A stretch of 64,000 bases of DNA from Sympetrum striolatum (GCA_947579665.1 OX388350.1:38163393-38227392), one strand, 5' to 3'; positions 46,182-59,104 are shown, numbered from the stretch's first letter. Numbers and translations are program-made. The notes: generated by a model not told the origin, from the sequence alone.

Positions 46182-47065
46182 GTATGATACTGTCAAGATG
46201 AGGCGAGACGGTATCCCAATTTAGCTGATAAATCATTTATCAACATAATCGTTCGGATATCGTTCCTCGAGATTTTGATCTTATGGGGCCATATGAAACG
46301 GTGGTCCAATTAAGGGGAATCAACTGTTAACGAACTAAGGATTGCCTTTTCTTTCTCTTTCTTACCATTTTAGTACTAAATATGACATGATATATTTGCG
46401 ATTCTGATGTTATAGAAAATAAAAACACCGTAAACTTTGACACTATTCTATTGAAGTTTACTTTATTATTATTTTCTATAACTTCAGAATGTCCTTCCAG
46501 GAAAATCGGCCGAATGTGATTTAAGAATTTATCAACAATTCTATTGAAAAACGATAATAATCTATTTATTCCGTCGAATCGATCATTTCGCAAGCAGTAA
46601 ATAATCTAAAATCAATGATGTTCTTCTCTGAAATAAATATCTAACAGACGATTCAAAACAAATTTAAAGTAAAAATACACCAAATCCTGACTTAATTTAC
46701 TTCTGTGCTGCAATAATATGGTCAAACATTAATACAATCTTTAAATTTTGCACCATCAGCAGAAAAGTATTCTTTTAACTTTATACGAAGCGAAAAAGGC
46801 CAAAGGCTATTTATTTTTCATTAATTATCGTTCTAAAACAATCATAATTAAAACGCTTAATAGATCCTTTATCAATTCAGGTAAGGACATACTGAAGCGG
46901 GCGTTTTGTGGTAAAGTTTTACTTATTCTAGTAAAATAAATGCATGACACTCAAGGTTCCATGTAAGAGGTAGCCGAAATGGCAAACATTGCATTGAAAG
47001 TAATGAATTATTGATTCACTTGCGACATAGAAAACTACGCAGCAAACTGAGAGTTAGAACAGCGA
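46182..47065. other. No gene seen
   Basis: Anonymous AT-rich sequence up to the abrupt start of the GC-rich minisatellite. Confidence 0.45.
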
Positions 47066-48010
47066 ATTCACTCGCTGTGGCCTATCGCCGGCATTCCTCA
47101 TCGTAGTCCCTCGTTGTGGGCCGTAGCAGTCCTCCCTCGAAGTGGTACCTCGCTGAGGCCCCTTCTTTTGGTCACTCGCCGGCATCCCTCGCCGTGGTCC
47201 CTCGCTGTGGATCCTTGCCGGCCTTCCTCGCCGTAGTCCGGCGTTGCGGATCCTTGCCGGACTTCTCCGTGGTTCCTCGCTATGGACACTCGCCAACATC
47301 CCTCGCTGTGTTCCCTCGCTGTGGTCCCTCGCTGGCCTCCCTCGCCGGCCTTTCTCGCCGGGCTCCATCGCCGTGACCACTTTAAATGGAAGATGGGTGT
47401 AATAAGACCCTTTCCTCCGGACCGTCGACGGCCTTCATCGCCGTGGTGCTTTGTAGTGGGCTGTCGCCGGCAACCATCACCGTGGTCCAAAGTTGTGGGC
47501 CCTGGCAGTCCTCCCTCGCCGTGGTCTCTCGCTGTGGCCCCTTCTTTTGGTCCCTCGCCGTGGTTCCTAGCTGTAGTCCCTTGCTGTGGATCCTTGCCGG
47601 CCTCCCTCGCCGTTTTCCCTCAAAGCGGGACATCACCGGCTTCCCTCGCCGTGGTCCTTCGTTGCGGGACATGGCCGGCCTTCTTCGCCATGGTCCCTCG
47701 TTGCGGGACATCGCCGGCCTGCCTCGCCGTGGTCCCTCGCTGTCGACCCTCGCCGGCCTCCCTCCCCTTAGACTCTTGAACCCTTCCTCGCCGCGATCCC
47801 TCGTTCTGGGCCCACGCCGGCTTCCCTCGCAATGGTCCTTCGTTGCGGGACATTGCCGGCCTCCCTCGCCGTTTTCCCTCGAAGCGGGACATCGCCGGCT
47901 TCCCTCGCCGTTGTCCCTCGTTGCGGGATATCGCTGTCCTTCCTCACCGTGGTTCCTCGCTGTGGACACTAGCGGGCCACCCCCGCCTTCCTCCTTCGCA
48001 GTGGCCCCTT
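47066..48010. repeat. GC-rich minisatellite, 39-bp unit
   Basis: Degenerate tandem repeats of CCCTCGCCGTGG plus TCCCTCGTTGCGGGACATCG-type segments. Three adjacent units near 47,658-47,770 are 39 bp apart. Because 39 is a multiple of three, ORFs of about 100-217 codons open on both strands; these are by-products. The array is far richer in G+C and CpG than its surroundings. It lies just beyond the 3' end of the left arm of the inverted duplication. Confidence 0.9.
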
Positions 48011-48330
48011 TTAATGGAAATGGGTCCCTTCAAACGTGACCCCTTCCCCGGGACCCTTCCCACGGGACCATTTACACGCAGACACCTTCCCCCGGAAAAC
48101 ACCCTACCACCCAGGGCCTTCTCGAGGAAACCCTACCTTCCCAGGGCCCACCTTACCAGCCCCAAGGCCTTTTCGAGGACTACCCCGTCCCAGGACTTTC
48201 TCGGGGACACTCTCCATTAGCAAGGCCCCTAAAACACCCAAGACCAGGACATTCCTAGTGCCCACCCTACCCCCAAGGCTTTCCCGAAGCCTTCCCAACC
48301 ACCAAGGGCTCCGTGAGATCCACCTTACCT
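48011..48330. repeat. Second GC-rich minisatellite, shared with 61.9-62.3 kb
   Basis: CCAGGGCC, TTCTCGAGGA, CCCTACC and CCCAAGGC motifs recur every 30-45 bases. The same type of sequence occurs inverted at 61,870-62,262 (for example ACCCTACCCCCAAGG and its complement). It marks the outer edge of both arms of the inverted duplication. Confidence 0.8.
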
Positions 48331-48440
48331 TTAAGGGACTTTTTGGGGCGTATCTTTTCTTCCAATGTACCGCCCAAACCCCCGTTTCTTCTTACGTCTC
48401 CCGACACCTATGTTCTTTGTTTCCTCTTTCACCCAAGAAG

Positions 48441-48462
48441 TCTTTTATTTATTTATTTAACA
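48441..48462 (-). terminator. Poly(A) signal of the left arm
   Basis: On the minus strand the sequence is AAATAAATAAATAAAAG, followed by GACTTCTTGGGTG. The same order appears in the right arm at 61,814. It is conserved between the two arms and located just before the GC-rich minisatellite. Confidence 0.5.
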
Positions 48463-51400
48463 TGGGGCAGGTGAGTCCCGCTGGTCTCCTATTCCTTCCC
48501 CCAGAGATGCATATAGGTTTTACAGATATTTTACAAGTATATGTACAATATATATACCAAAATAATTACGCACATAAATAATTAAATCACATAAAAATTT
48601 TATAAACTTATAAAATAGCCCATTTTAAAATTGTTAATACAGCAGACTGGTAAAATAAAAGTAATATACATATACTGTACAAAACATGAAAAAGTAATAA
48701 ATATAATCATTAAATATGGAATAAACACTAAATAGATGCATTCAAACATAAGAAATCAATACATAAATATTCCGAATAATACTTTTAATAGATCATTCAA
48801 CAAATAGTTACGTACTGAATTACATAATCAGAATGTGTTTTTCACCGATTAACTTTACTACATAAGTCGCCGATTCCATTTCTCAAGTAAGTGTTTATTT
48901 TGTTTTCTCCTTGATAAAATGTAGCCTGTCCCTCGACGTACTCAAACGGCGGCGTTCCCAAACGTAGTATCCGCAAGAAGTCCTCCAACGACGTCCTTCA
49001 TGGAAAATAATACCCATATTATTCATCAAAAATAGTCAATGACACAAATTCGCGTATATTCCAGTACTTAAATCCTTTATCGCATGAGCGGTACTCCACA
49101 AAGCACAAAACTGTCTTAAAACCCAAAATAATTTACAAACTCAAAGTTCAAAATCTTGGCGCGTTTTAAGTTAGAGAATCACAACATTTTATTATTATAT
49201 TTCTACTATTACAACCGATTTTTTAATTAAGAATTTTCAGTGAATATTCTCAATATTGGTACATGTATTAAACCAATGTTAGGAAGATCATTTTATAAAA
49301 TCTACTTCAATGAATAATACGCATATATTAGCGAAACAAATTAGAGCTACAGGTATTTTCAGTGGAAAATAATGATATAAAATACATAAATATACAACAC
49401 CGCAGATTTTCATGATGTATGAGTACTTTATAATTAATTTGTTTTTCCAATATTTCGCGAACACAAAGTTAAGGAGTCTATGTTCCCTTTTGTCCGTAGA
49501 TGTGGCCGCAATTTGCAAATTAACAATGCGATTGAAAATATAAGTAACTTCTCTTCAGTGAAGCGATGTATGAATCTTAGAAGGGGAAACCTTTGCAATA
49601 AGGTCAATAGGACACTGATAGTAGAATTTAATTGATGACGAATCCAATAAATTATGGTGGATTGTTGGAAAACAATAGTTCGGACGTTACCATTTCTTAA
49701 GCAGGATTTGTAATCTTTGGGAGCAACCGAGTATCTTATGTAATTTACACTGCTTTCAAACTCAAAACAATATTTGATTATAAAAATGAATAGTTAAATC
49801 AAGATGTTCTGGCCGAGCGTTGTGGACAGAAATTCAATTTTTAAATGAGAAGTATTTACAGCAGATAAAATCCGATGAATATACATACAAATACCTAATG
49901 GTTGGGAATTTGTTGACTGCAAAACGTTTTAGTAGCGTAGCGCTCAGTTGTATTGGAACCAACCACCTCAAATATTTATCTGCATTCCTCTATATTCAAT
50001 GAAAAAAAATAAATCAGTTGCGTTTGAGAGAAGAGTGTTATGGAAGACTAATAAGAAGCCATAGTTTCACTACAGACTTGGTAAAGAGTAATGCAAACAA
50101 TCCATATTAAAAATGAGTAGAATGTCGGAGAGTGTTTAGGAAGACAAGACCTTGAAATCGTGAAAAGACCATAAGGTGAAAATGGCACGACCCAGTAGCT
50201 ACCACTATTGAAAAAATCTTAAGAATGGAAGTAATGGAAATTTGAGTAAGAATCGACCTTGAGGTGATTCTTGAACATAAGGATACGTACTTGAGCTCTT
50301 CTAAGAAAATCGAAAAAATGAAAGAAAACTAATATAACTATATAGGACAATGGGTTACATTGGGGATAAAACGGAAGGAATGAAAAGGACAGTACATTGA
50401 ACTAATGCCATTCGCTTTCATCACTCCGACTTGGTCCACGGTATAGAAAAATCTATGCACTCATCGCTCGAAGAATAATAAGTCACCCATCACAGCAATC
50501 TTTCTCGTCTACGTATTCATTATCTTATTTATGAATCAGGTATTATTGACATAGGTGAGAAATAATCGTAAAAATAACTTCTCCTTGGTCGAAGAACTTT
50601 TTTCTCTCTTAAACCTTATTTAAAAATGAAATACGTTGAAATCGGAGTATCAGAGAAAGTGTAAAATACAATACTAATTCTATCATAGAAAGTAGTACTC
50701 TCATTGAATTTATGGAACTTGCGCTCTAATAAAGTAGAACTGACGACTGATTATCAAAGTGAAATCCATAATCAACCCAAACAATGTTAACCAAGTGAAA
50801 TTTCTTTATGCCTTTCAAGTATGCTCAGTGTCACTAAAATCATAATAATGGTTTTAAAAGTATAATTTAACAAACTACTGATTATGCCAGGATGGTTAAT
50901 GCGTAGTGTTAAAAGATCGTAAGTTTGAGCCAGTGTTTTATTATTTTTTTCTGAAAATACTAAATCACTAAAATTACTCTTTATATGGTGTAACGTTAAA
51001 ACTATATAACTTTATTAAAATGGCCAAATTATTTTAAAAAGTAAAAGTGCGCTGTTATAAAAACGGCATGGTTATATAAGGTTAGAAGTTTTTTTCAAAT
51101 TATGATATCTTATAATATTTTCAATAGTGACAAATAGATTTTAGAAACGTCAAACTGAAAGTGAAGTTGAACGACAAAAAAGGAGTCATTTCTACATTTC
51201 GCAACTTTTTTAGACTCTCGATTCCGTAATACTACGCAAAATTAGTAATTTATTTTCAAAAATTAATATTAAGCCTTTAAAATTACTAATTGTACATGAA
51301 TATCCTCTGGAAGAGTGTCGCTATTACTGTGATAGAAAGGCAACTAATTATGTAAATGAAAACGTTTCTATATTCCTGACTGCGGAGATATTAAATTAAA

Positions 51401-51876
51401 TTTACAGCTCCAAATAGGCGCAAGTCTTGTTTTTCGCATTTTCCTCGAACACAGGTTTCTACGTTTATTTTTAGCTATTGATTTCCATTCCTTTTATGAA
51501 GCAATTACAATAACCTTTTAAGATACTCTCAATTGAATGATAATTTCTACGACCGTTGCTCCGGCAATTTTTCTTTCCAAAATGTATTTAAATCAATAAC
51601 ATCAGTATGTAGGATAAACTGTCAAAAGTAGTCGAAACTTTTATGATGAATGAACAATGAATGAGTACTTTATGAGTTAATAATTGTATAATATTAATCC
51701 CGTTTAATCATGAAAATGACTCATTATTGAATAATAACACTGATATAAATAGAAAGAAAATCTATTGTGACGGACATACGTTAATATTGGAAACCTTTTA
51801 CTAATGAAAAAGGGGAATTTGTTCACAATCAATCATACTGAAGTAGGAATTATAATAAAATTAGATTCCTTCTTAC

Positions 51877-51963
51877 TTATCATATTCATTGTTCCATCAA
51901 TGCATGGAATATCTTTTATCAGCATATCAGCAATCCTAATCTGCTCTGTTTTGAAGTTTGAAC
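51877..51963 (-). CDS. Mini-exon-like unit 4 (distal)
   Basis: 87 nt bounded on the minus strand by acceptor CTTTAG and donor GTAAGA, the best splice pair of the series. One frame is open across it: SNFKTEQIRIADMLIKDIPC then IDGTMNMI. Its 3' part (AGATATTCC...GATGGAACA...GAATATGATAAGTA) aligns with the ends of the next three units. The peptide is unrecognised. Confidence 0.42.
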
Positions 51964-52088
51964 CTAAAGAAAAGAAGCACTAATTAAAATATTAATTCGA
52001 AAACAACAAAATAATTTGAAATTCCAAGTATTCACAGCAACGTTTATACATAAATAGAATAAGTACTTATATTAGATTCAAATTATAC

Positions 52089-52185
52089 TCAATGTATTCT
52101 GTTTTCCATCCCTGGACCGAGTATCTCCCATAAGAATCGCTATTACTCTGCTCTTCCGTGATGAAGTAATGTTCCGAGTGTGTTC
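52089..52185 (-). CDS. Mini-exon-like unit 3
   Basis: About 97 nt on the minus strand with acceptor CTTTAG and possible donor GTATAA. The frame is open: THSEHYFITEEQSNSDSYGR then YSVQGWKTEYIE, running on 7 codons past the donor to a stop. Ser/Glu/Tyr-rich. It aligns with its neighbours through CATCACGGAAGAG and GATGGAAAACAGAATAC. Confidence 0.42.
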
Positions 52186-52314
52186 CTAAAGAATAAATGA
52201 AAAACTAAATGAAATAGTAAATCAAAAAAATAACACTATGTTAAATCATAAATACGCACTATCAAATATACTTAAAACGATAAAGTAATAATATTAGGTT
52301 TAAATTATAGGTAC

Positions 52315-52400
52315 TCATTGTATTCTGAATTTGATCCGGGGTCCGAACGTCTTTTCGTTGCGTCTCCGAGACCCTTCCCCTTCTCTTTCATGATGGAGAG
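52315..52400 (-). CDS. Mini-exon-like unit 2
   Basis: About 86 nt on the minus strand. The acceptor is less certain (AATCAAG); possible donor GTACCT. The open frame reads IMKEKGKGLGDATKRRSDPG then SNSEYNEYL-stop. The nucleotide pattern at the 3' end (AATTCAGAATACAATGAGTA) matches the other units. Confidence 0.38.
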
Positions 52401-52519
52401 CTTGATTGTAAAGAAAAAAAATAGCAATTCCACACATAATTACACAGTATTAATCCATAGAAACGCATTATCGATCGTACTTTTATAGGAATAGAAATAT
52501 CTTTTGTTTTTAAGTATAC

Positions 52520-52611
52520 TCATGCTATTCTGTGTTCCATCCATGTATGTAATCTATTTCCGCAGCATCGCTACGTTCCTTCTCTGGTCTTCTATGATGA
52601 TGAAATGGTTT
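52520..52611 (-). CDS. Mini-exon-like unit 1
   Basis: About 92 nt on the minus strand. Acceptor near AATAAG, donor GTATAC. One frame gives HHHRRPEKERSDAAEIDYIH then GWNTE-stop, so the reading phase may not be kept in this unit. The GGATGGAACACAGAATAGCATGAGTA end matches the others. Confidence 0.35.
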
Positions 52612-52700
52612 CTTATTGTGTCATATCGTTGAAGATTACTATAACATAGAATTTCTAATGATCGTAGGTAACATCACCTTGAATTCATTGAAGCACCAGG

Positions 52701-52836
52701 TTATACGAAAGAGTTATATTTTTCAGTTTCCGGAAGACTTCGCTTTATAGTTTTCTTGGTTGAACGCCCTTTCGGTATCTCATCGGAGAAATCCAGAAGA
52801 ATCATCTCAAAGTGAGAGAATTCACCTCCCCGAGAC
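52701..52836 (-). CDS. Exon homologous to 55.1 kb and 60.95 kb
   Basis: A pyrimidine-rich tract ending TTCTTTTCTCAG gives a strong acceptor at 52,837. The following frame is open for about 43 codons (SRGGEFSHFEMILLDFSDEI, then PKGRSTKKTIKRSLPETEKY, NSFV) to TAA at 52,703-52,701. Two paralogues keep the start of the same frame (SELSRFWMML at 55.2 kb, SEISRIWMILLDALGVIPK at 60.96 kb) but stop earlier. Conservation of this frame in three copies is the best evidence of coding in the region. Confidence 0.42.
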
Positions 52837-55107
52837 CTGAGAAAAGAAATAACCAAAAAATATATTTTTTTCTATAATATTATACTTTGCAAACATATGA
52901 GCCAGCTGATGTTTACCAATCGATCAAACAATGATTTCCTCGGACAAGGCCATCGATTTCGTGTCACCAAATCCAAGGTGTTTGGAAACAATCGGCTCGA
53001 AATTCAATTAAATAAATTCATAAAATAAAACAGAGATATTTTAACTGAAATAGGTCTAATAAAAATTTATAGTCTGATCTGTCATAATATATCTCATAAA
53101 AGACTATAGCGATACCATATTTCTGTGCATATCGCTTGTAAAGAGTAACGTAAAAGTAGAAAATGAAAGTAATGAAATTAAAAATCCAGGCCATACTAGA
53201 GTTTAAACTGGAGGAATAAAAGGCAAATCACATGGATCTAAGTATAGCATTTAAAACGGCGAGACTGTTTCCGCGATCGGAAGAGCAACATGTGCAATGC
53301 ATAAAAAATATGGATCCATGCATTACATTAATATTTAATATAAAATAAACAAATAAATACGTATATAAAACAAACTGAATATGAATATAAGAGTTTCTAC
53401 GTTAAAGAGATAATTCTAATTTAAAAGTTGTTCAAACATTGTATCTTTGAACTTTTGATGAATCTTTTACTGTATGGAAGCTGAACTGACTCTTAATTCT
53501 CATGACGGGAAATCCACACGACAAATAAAGCGCAAATTACCCAGAAAACTCGTATTTAAAGCTGTCATCAGGGTCATACTTTGTATCACTATGAATAAAT
53601 AACCGTCCCTCTTTCATTTTCTTCCACAGGCAAATATGTTTAAAAGAGCACTTAGCAAACAATGGGTAATTCCAGGATACTTATTAAGTAGTTACAAGAC
53701 AGTTTTGGTGAACAAAAATAGTAAATCTTAAATAATAACTACACTTCATATGGTCCATCCTTAAACGTAAATAACTCAATTAATTTTCCCTAAATTTTAT
53801 TGTTAATATTCTATATTATCATCATTTTATTAGATCTTTAGGATTTGAACAATAATTTCTAGAATAGAATTTTTATAATGGCACAAGTTTCCAAATGTTT
53901 ATTTCCTGATTTATGCATGTAGAATACATAAAAGCTACAATGGATATAAAAATATGAGAGAAACATCGAAGACTTACTATCCAATACACAAAGTGTCAGA
54001 CCATTGAGTATAATATACCAAGGTGTAATGTGTCAAACCATTAAGGAATACACAGGTAACATGACTACATTAAAATACGGAGTAATATTTTAAATCTCAT
54101 ACACCGTGGATGTTCATTCACAGACCTGTGAAACAGTGCGCAAATAAACTAAAGTGAAGATGTTTACGATGTAAGAGAATATTTACAAAAAGAGACCTTG
54201 AACTTGTGGAAAAACTGGAAGCTCTAAATCTAACAAACTATTGAATGCCACATTTGAAAAATCAAGCAGTGAAAGTGTTTTGAGTAAAACCCTGACCTTA
54301 AGGTGATACGACGTTCCTGTATTGAATATGCTCGAGTTATGATAAGAAAAATGAGAAAGTGAAACATTTGAAGGTAATGCTAGAGTTAAGGCGGGAGTAA
54401 TGAAAGGGAAATCACAATGTCCTAATGGCACCCGCTTTTACCACGGCGACTTGCTTCCGCGAATGAAAAAGCTAAGTAAGCAGTTTTAAAAGAATATCGA
54501 GTATATATTGCAGTTATCTTTAATTGAGAAATCCAATTAAATAAAAAATCTTGAATTTAAAGTAACTTAATTGGAATAGAAGTTTGATAGATTAATCACT
54601 CACTTTAAAGTCGAATTCTGCTTCGGATTTTTATGACCTTGCGAACTCGCTAATTCATTTCCGAACAATAAAATAAATTACCAATTATTAATGAACTTTA
54701 GATGTGTAATTTATAGAAAAGTGTCGTCTTTACTATGATAGAAGTGAAAACCATGTTGTAAATCTCGTAAAAAGTATCCTATGTTTTTGACGGAGGAAAA
54801 ATTAAACGATCATTTCGTAAAGAAAAACTTGTAATGATTTTTAGGACGTGTTTGTATAAATTAGTTACATCAATGAAAAACGCAACTGTATCAATAAAAT
54901 GTAGTACAGTTAAGTGAGTTGAGAGCTAATTTTCTTTGCTATATTCCGAAATAAAGGGAAAATTGTTCAGAGGTAAATAAGTTGCTGAGAAAAAAATAAA
55001 TATGCTACTCTCGTACTGTTAAAAATTAAAAAGTAATAGTTTGAACAAAACAATTGCAAAGGTCGATAAAAATTAAGCCGGAAGATATTAGTATAAAAAT
55101 AACTAAC

Positions 55108-55218
55108 CTGAATCTGGAATCTGAAAGGCAATCTTCTGTATATACATCGTTGAACATTCTTTCGTAATCACGTTCTAGACACTTCGAAGCATCATCCAAA
55201 AGCGAGATAATTCACTTC
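55108..55218 (-). pseudogene. Second left-arm copy of the shared exon, with early stop
   Basis: 111 nt on the minus strand, acceptor TTTCTAG, donor GTTAGT. In the frame shared by its paralogues it reads SELSRFWMMLRSV and then TAG. Another frame stays open later (LLDDASKCLERDYERMFNDV, then YTEDCLSDSRFR) but begins with TGA. It is therefore either frame-shifted or used differently. Confidence 0.35.
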
Positions 55219-56099
55219 CTAGAAAACGGAAAATGGTAGAGCATAATTTAATTAAGTATTTGATTAATTATTTCCATAATCAATATATATATATCTCGTT
55301 GATAATGTAGTACCAATTTCACAAAGTATTACTTAACTTACTCTAACCCCAAGTTAAAATATATAATAAATTTTAAGAACTACACATAGCAATATTATTT
55401 CCCGAAGAAAACTCAAATTAAATATAGTTGAAACGGTCAATGCTCGTAAAATAAAGTTCAAATGTGTATCTAGTATCTTCAATGTAATGACCGTTGAAAA
55501 TATTTGCTAAAATAATGAGGTGAACAACTATTTCCATAATTCATTTCGGATTAATTAAATTCAACCAAGAAAACGATTGTAACAACTTTAAGACGTCCAT
55601 TAAATTTTAATATTAAGATTTAGTAACTTACTTCCCTATAATTTTTTTATTTTGTTTGTATTCTCTTTAAGATGGATTAAATATACTTTACTTTACTTTA
55701 ATTAATTTAGATAACCTTCATTTGTAACGAGAATAAAAATAGTAAGGTATGGTAATACAATGAAGCAGCCGACTGTCAAGAACGATGCACTTCATTCACT
55801 AAATGATTTCTCATGACGATCGAAATAACATCTTACACCTCAATACGATAATTACATCTTTAGAACTTAATCTAGAGTAATTTATAATGATGCACATACT
55901 TACCAAATAAATTAAATCCCAGACGAAGTCCACGAAAATCTTGACGTTGGGAAATACCCACTATTTAACATAATATATATATTTCTGGAATGAAATTGAT
56001 CAAACTGAAATAACGTAACAATTTGAAAATTGTTCACATACACTCGATTTCGAAACAATTATACTTCTATGATTCAAAAATTAACGGTTTACCGAAAAT

Positions 56100-56215
56100 A
56101 ATTCTGGCAGCACCTCCACACTGGGTGACGTCTCCGTAGCAACTGAAGTTTAAACCTTCGGAATAAACGTTGAACCAAATGCTGCGCTCTGATTGGTCGG
56201 CGAAATGGAAATTTC
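56100..56215 (-). promoter_or_regulatory. Promoter-like inner edge of the left arm
   Basis: Read on the minus strand: a CCAAT box (complement ATTGG at 56,192-56,196), then GTTGCTACGG (56,143-56,134), an X-box half-like motif, and a CRE-like GACGTCA (56,126-56,132). All but the CRE recur in the same order and spacing at 59,120-59,187. In both arms similarity fades beyond the CCAAT side. Confidence 0.45.
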
Positions 56216-59104
56216 CATAGACCCAACTCTTTTATGGAAATTGTATACGTAATTTATAATAAACATCGAATTAAACCTTATTTTAGAGCCACGCAATTTA
56301 TTTTAAATTTTAAGATTATCGGAATAAGAGTTTAACTTTTAAAATGTTTGATTATAATTCTCGTATACTTTAGGACCACTTGGATTACGCTTCAAATTAA
56401 AAAACTGCTCACCAAACATTTCTATTCACCATTAACTATTTCTTAAAATGACCAGATTGAAAATCTAGTGTTTTTAAAATATTAGACTCAATTGATATAA
56501 TTATTTTTTAAATTTATTAATAACAAAACAAAGGAATGCGAGTAACGATCTGAGAATTTTAATCGACATATAACCTCTTACATATCATTACGTGTAATTC
56601 AATGAGCTAATAATAGCTAAACATAAAAAACGTCTAATTCTGCAATTACCTTTAATAAAGACCAATATTAACTCATATTCCTATTTGCTTTTGTAAACTC
56701 GGAATGATATGACATAAGTAAAGATGCATTTGATACTATGTGTGTATCAATAATCTTCGCTCTTCCAAGAAAATCATTTAAAAGTATCATAAATTATCTC
56801 TTCAAAGGGAAAACAAAGAAAGAGATTCACATTACTTGAAATAACGAATTGATATATATTTCATATCTCATGGTCAACAAAAAGCTAAGACATATGGATA
56901 ACTAGTCACCAATATTACAAATAGATATTTTATAAAACAAAAATTGGAATGTTATTCATCAAGGATTTATATAAATCCTATTTTTACGATTCTAGCCGAA
57001 GATAATTGGTGTTTTAAACACCGATTTCCATCGGTTTCCTCAATTCCGGACTCCTTATTCTTTTTCAAATTGTTGAGAAACCCAAAAATTCCTTTCTTTC
57101 ACATAACACGAAATACATATACACATTACACTATTACACTAAATTAACTAGAACCATTACTTACGTGTTCATCCGCATTTCAAATGCTTGGTGTAGTTTT
57201 CTTACAACTTGCTGTAACTTTGAAATCTATTCGGCACGGTCACCTCGTGTTAGAATAAAATCCAAGGTAGCAACAACTTACCTTTCTTCCTTACGTAATA
57301 CCTCGTCATGATTCACTAATTCTTATTAGTACCCCTTCGTATTCTTGTAGATGATCCAACCATTTTCCGTGTCACCTTCGTAACGAAACATACTTCTTGG
57401 ATCCATGAAGCATAGATATATATACACAGTTATTACGGTCACTTCTTACACTTATCGTCTTAGGTTAAAAATACTTCTAATGCCCACGTATTTCACTCGA
57501 ATGGCAGTAGAATTTTACAGCCGAAGGAGAAATGGAAGGAACCTTCCAAATTCGAGCACATGTTTCTAAGACAAACTTGAGAACGGCGGAAGTCACGTAA
57601 TCAGATGACGTAGAGTACCTTTTCGCTATTCAGAATTTCTATACCATAATTCTTCTAAATCGCTTCGAAAATGTGTCGCAATGTCCCTCATTGTTTTCAT
57701 TGAAGAGTTACTTGGATGTGTTTAAACTTCAAAAAGGAAATTATATATCATAGGAATAATAATTTAGCTAGTGAGTGCTTACTATAAGATTCCACGTGAA
57801 ATTACAACGCCAATGTGAGTGGCTTAAATTGGTCACATTATTGTCAGTGAATATTCGTGGTGAAGTAGTTTGTACGAACTGAAAACTCAGCTTTATTACA
57901 GTGCCATTTTTAAAAGGTGCTACGAAGTTTTTCAGTGAAAACAGCGCTGATTTGTGCTTAAAGTTCAATAGTGTTTCCGTTTCCAAGTGTAGTGGTGCTT
58001 CCAAATAGTAAACAGGACACACTTACTTCTTTCGCGAAACCAAAAATTTATCAAACTACAAGATGGACGATCTTCGTGCTGGAAGTTAATTTTCGCAGGA
58101 TATAATTCTATAGTTTACAACTGATTGTAGGATGATTAGAATTAAAAGGTAAGTGCAACAAGGTGATAAACGTGTAGAAGGGTTTTCTTAGCGCTATGTT
58201 TAATAAAGAGTTGAGTGACTACGCTTCACAGACATTCACTATATAAGGTTTAAGACAGGGAGGTGAATACGTACACCCAGCTTATCCTTTATTTGACAAC
58301 CTTTGCATCAAAATTGAAAATATACTAAAGTTCCTTCAGTTCAACTTTTGAGGTATATATGTGACAAAACTCTGAATATATCTTATACATCAGTTATTTT
58401 TAACCCATTCGTTATGTAATTATCTCTCAGTTAGCTCATCACTGTGAAGGCTGCATGAATCATTTAAAATCCAAACCATTAGCCAAAGAATGTTTGAAAA
58501 GAAACAAGGGATTGTTAGGAAAGCTGTTGAAGGATTAAGGAAGCTGAGGGAGGAATAGCTGAGATAAGTTGTTACAAAATGAAATGATGATCTTGGAAGA
58601 GTATTGCTAGGACTGTAATATAACATGTATCTTGACTCATATATTTACCTTGGACTGTCATTCAACAGTTTCAAAAGAAATTGTAATGTTATTATTAGTC
58701 TTCAATAAATATTACCCGCAATATCAATGATGTTTATAGCTATTTTTTTAATCACTATATTAGCATATCGATGCTCTCATTTCTTCATTTCATGGTCGCT
58801 AAATCGTAATGAAATTGATAACATCACTTGTGTATAGTATTTAAAAACATTTTATTTTCGACCTGGTCATTTTACAATATAGTTATTGGTAAAATGATAT
58901 ACATAATTGGAAAATAGCTTTTTAATTTGAGCCGTTACGTAATCCAAGTTGTCGTAAATAACACCAGGTTTATAACCAAAGATTTTCAGTCCAATAAATC
59001 TTCCAATAATTTTTAAATGTAAAATAAATTTCATTGCGCTTGAATAACTATTATCAGATGTTGGTATTATTTCATGTAAAATATTAAAATTGGGGCAATG
59101 GGTC
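56216..59104. other. Unique spacer between the two arms, no gene seen
   Basis: About 2.9 kb without arm homology. ORFs are short and unrecognised (for example minus 57,768-58,022). If the arms are divergent genes, this is their shared upstream region. Confidence 0.4.

Larger units (their letters stand above)
48390..56215 (-). other. Left arm of inverted duplication: putative spliced transcription unit
   Basis: Similarity to the right arm, in reverse order, is seen in blocks: 48,390-48,540 to 61,745-61,895; 48,540-48,840 to 61,420-61,740; 48,850-49,085 to 61,170-61,410; 52,755-52,836 and 55,108-55,218 to 60,954-61,063; 55,850-56,090 to 59,215-59,420; 56,100-56,215 to 59,105-59,210. Read on the minus strand, the unit has a CCAAT/X-box-like promoter, a donor (GGTAAGTATG at about 55,904), several acceptor/donor-bounded segments, and an AATAAA run at about 48,445. 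It is about 5 kb longer than its partner because of internal duplications, including four mini-exon-like units. It could be a lineage-specific multi-exon gene or a large fold-back type element. The product is unknown. Confidence 0.5.

Noticed and set aside
47054..48581. Long overlapping ORFs (up to 217 codons) on both strands
   Set aside because: They arise from the 39-bp minisatellite, whose period is a multiple of three and which lacks stop words. The translations are low-complexity repeats.
54183..54431. 82-codon minus ORF
   Set aside because: Its paralogous segment at 50.1-50.4 kb does not keep the frame, so selection on this ORF is not supported.
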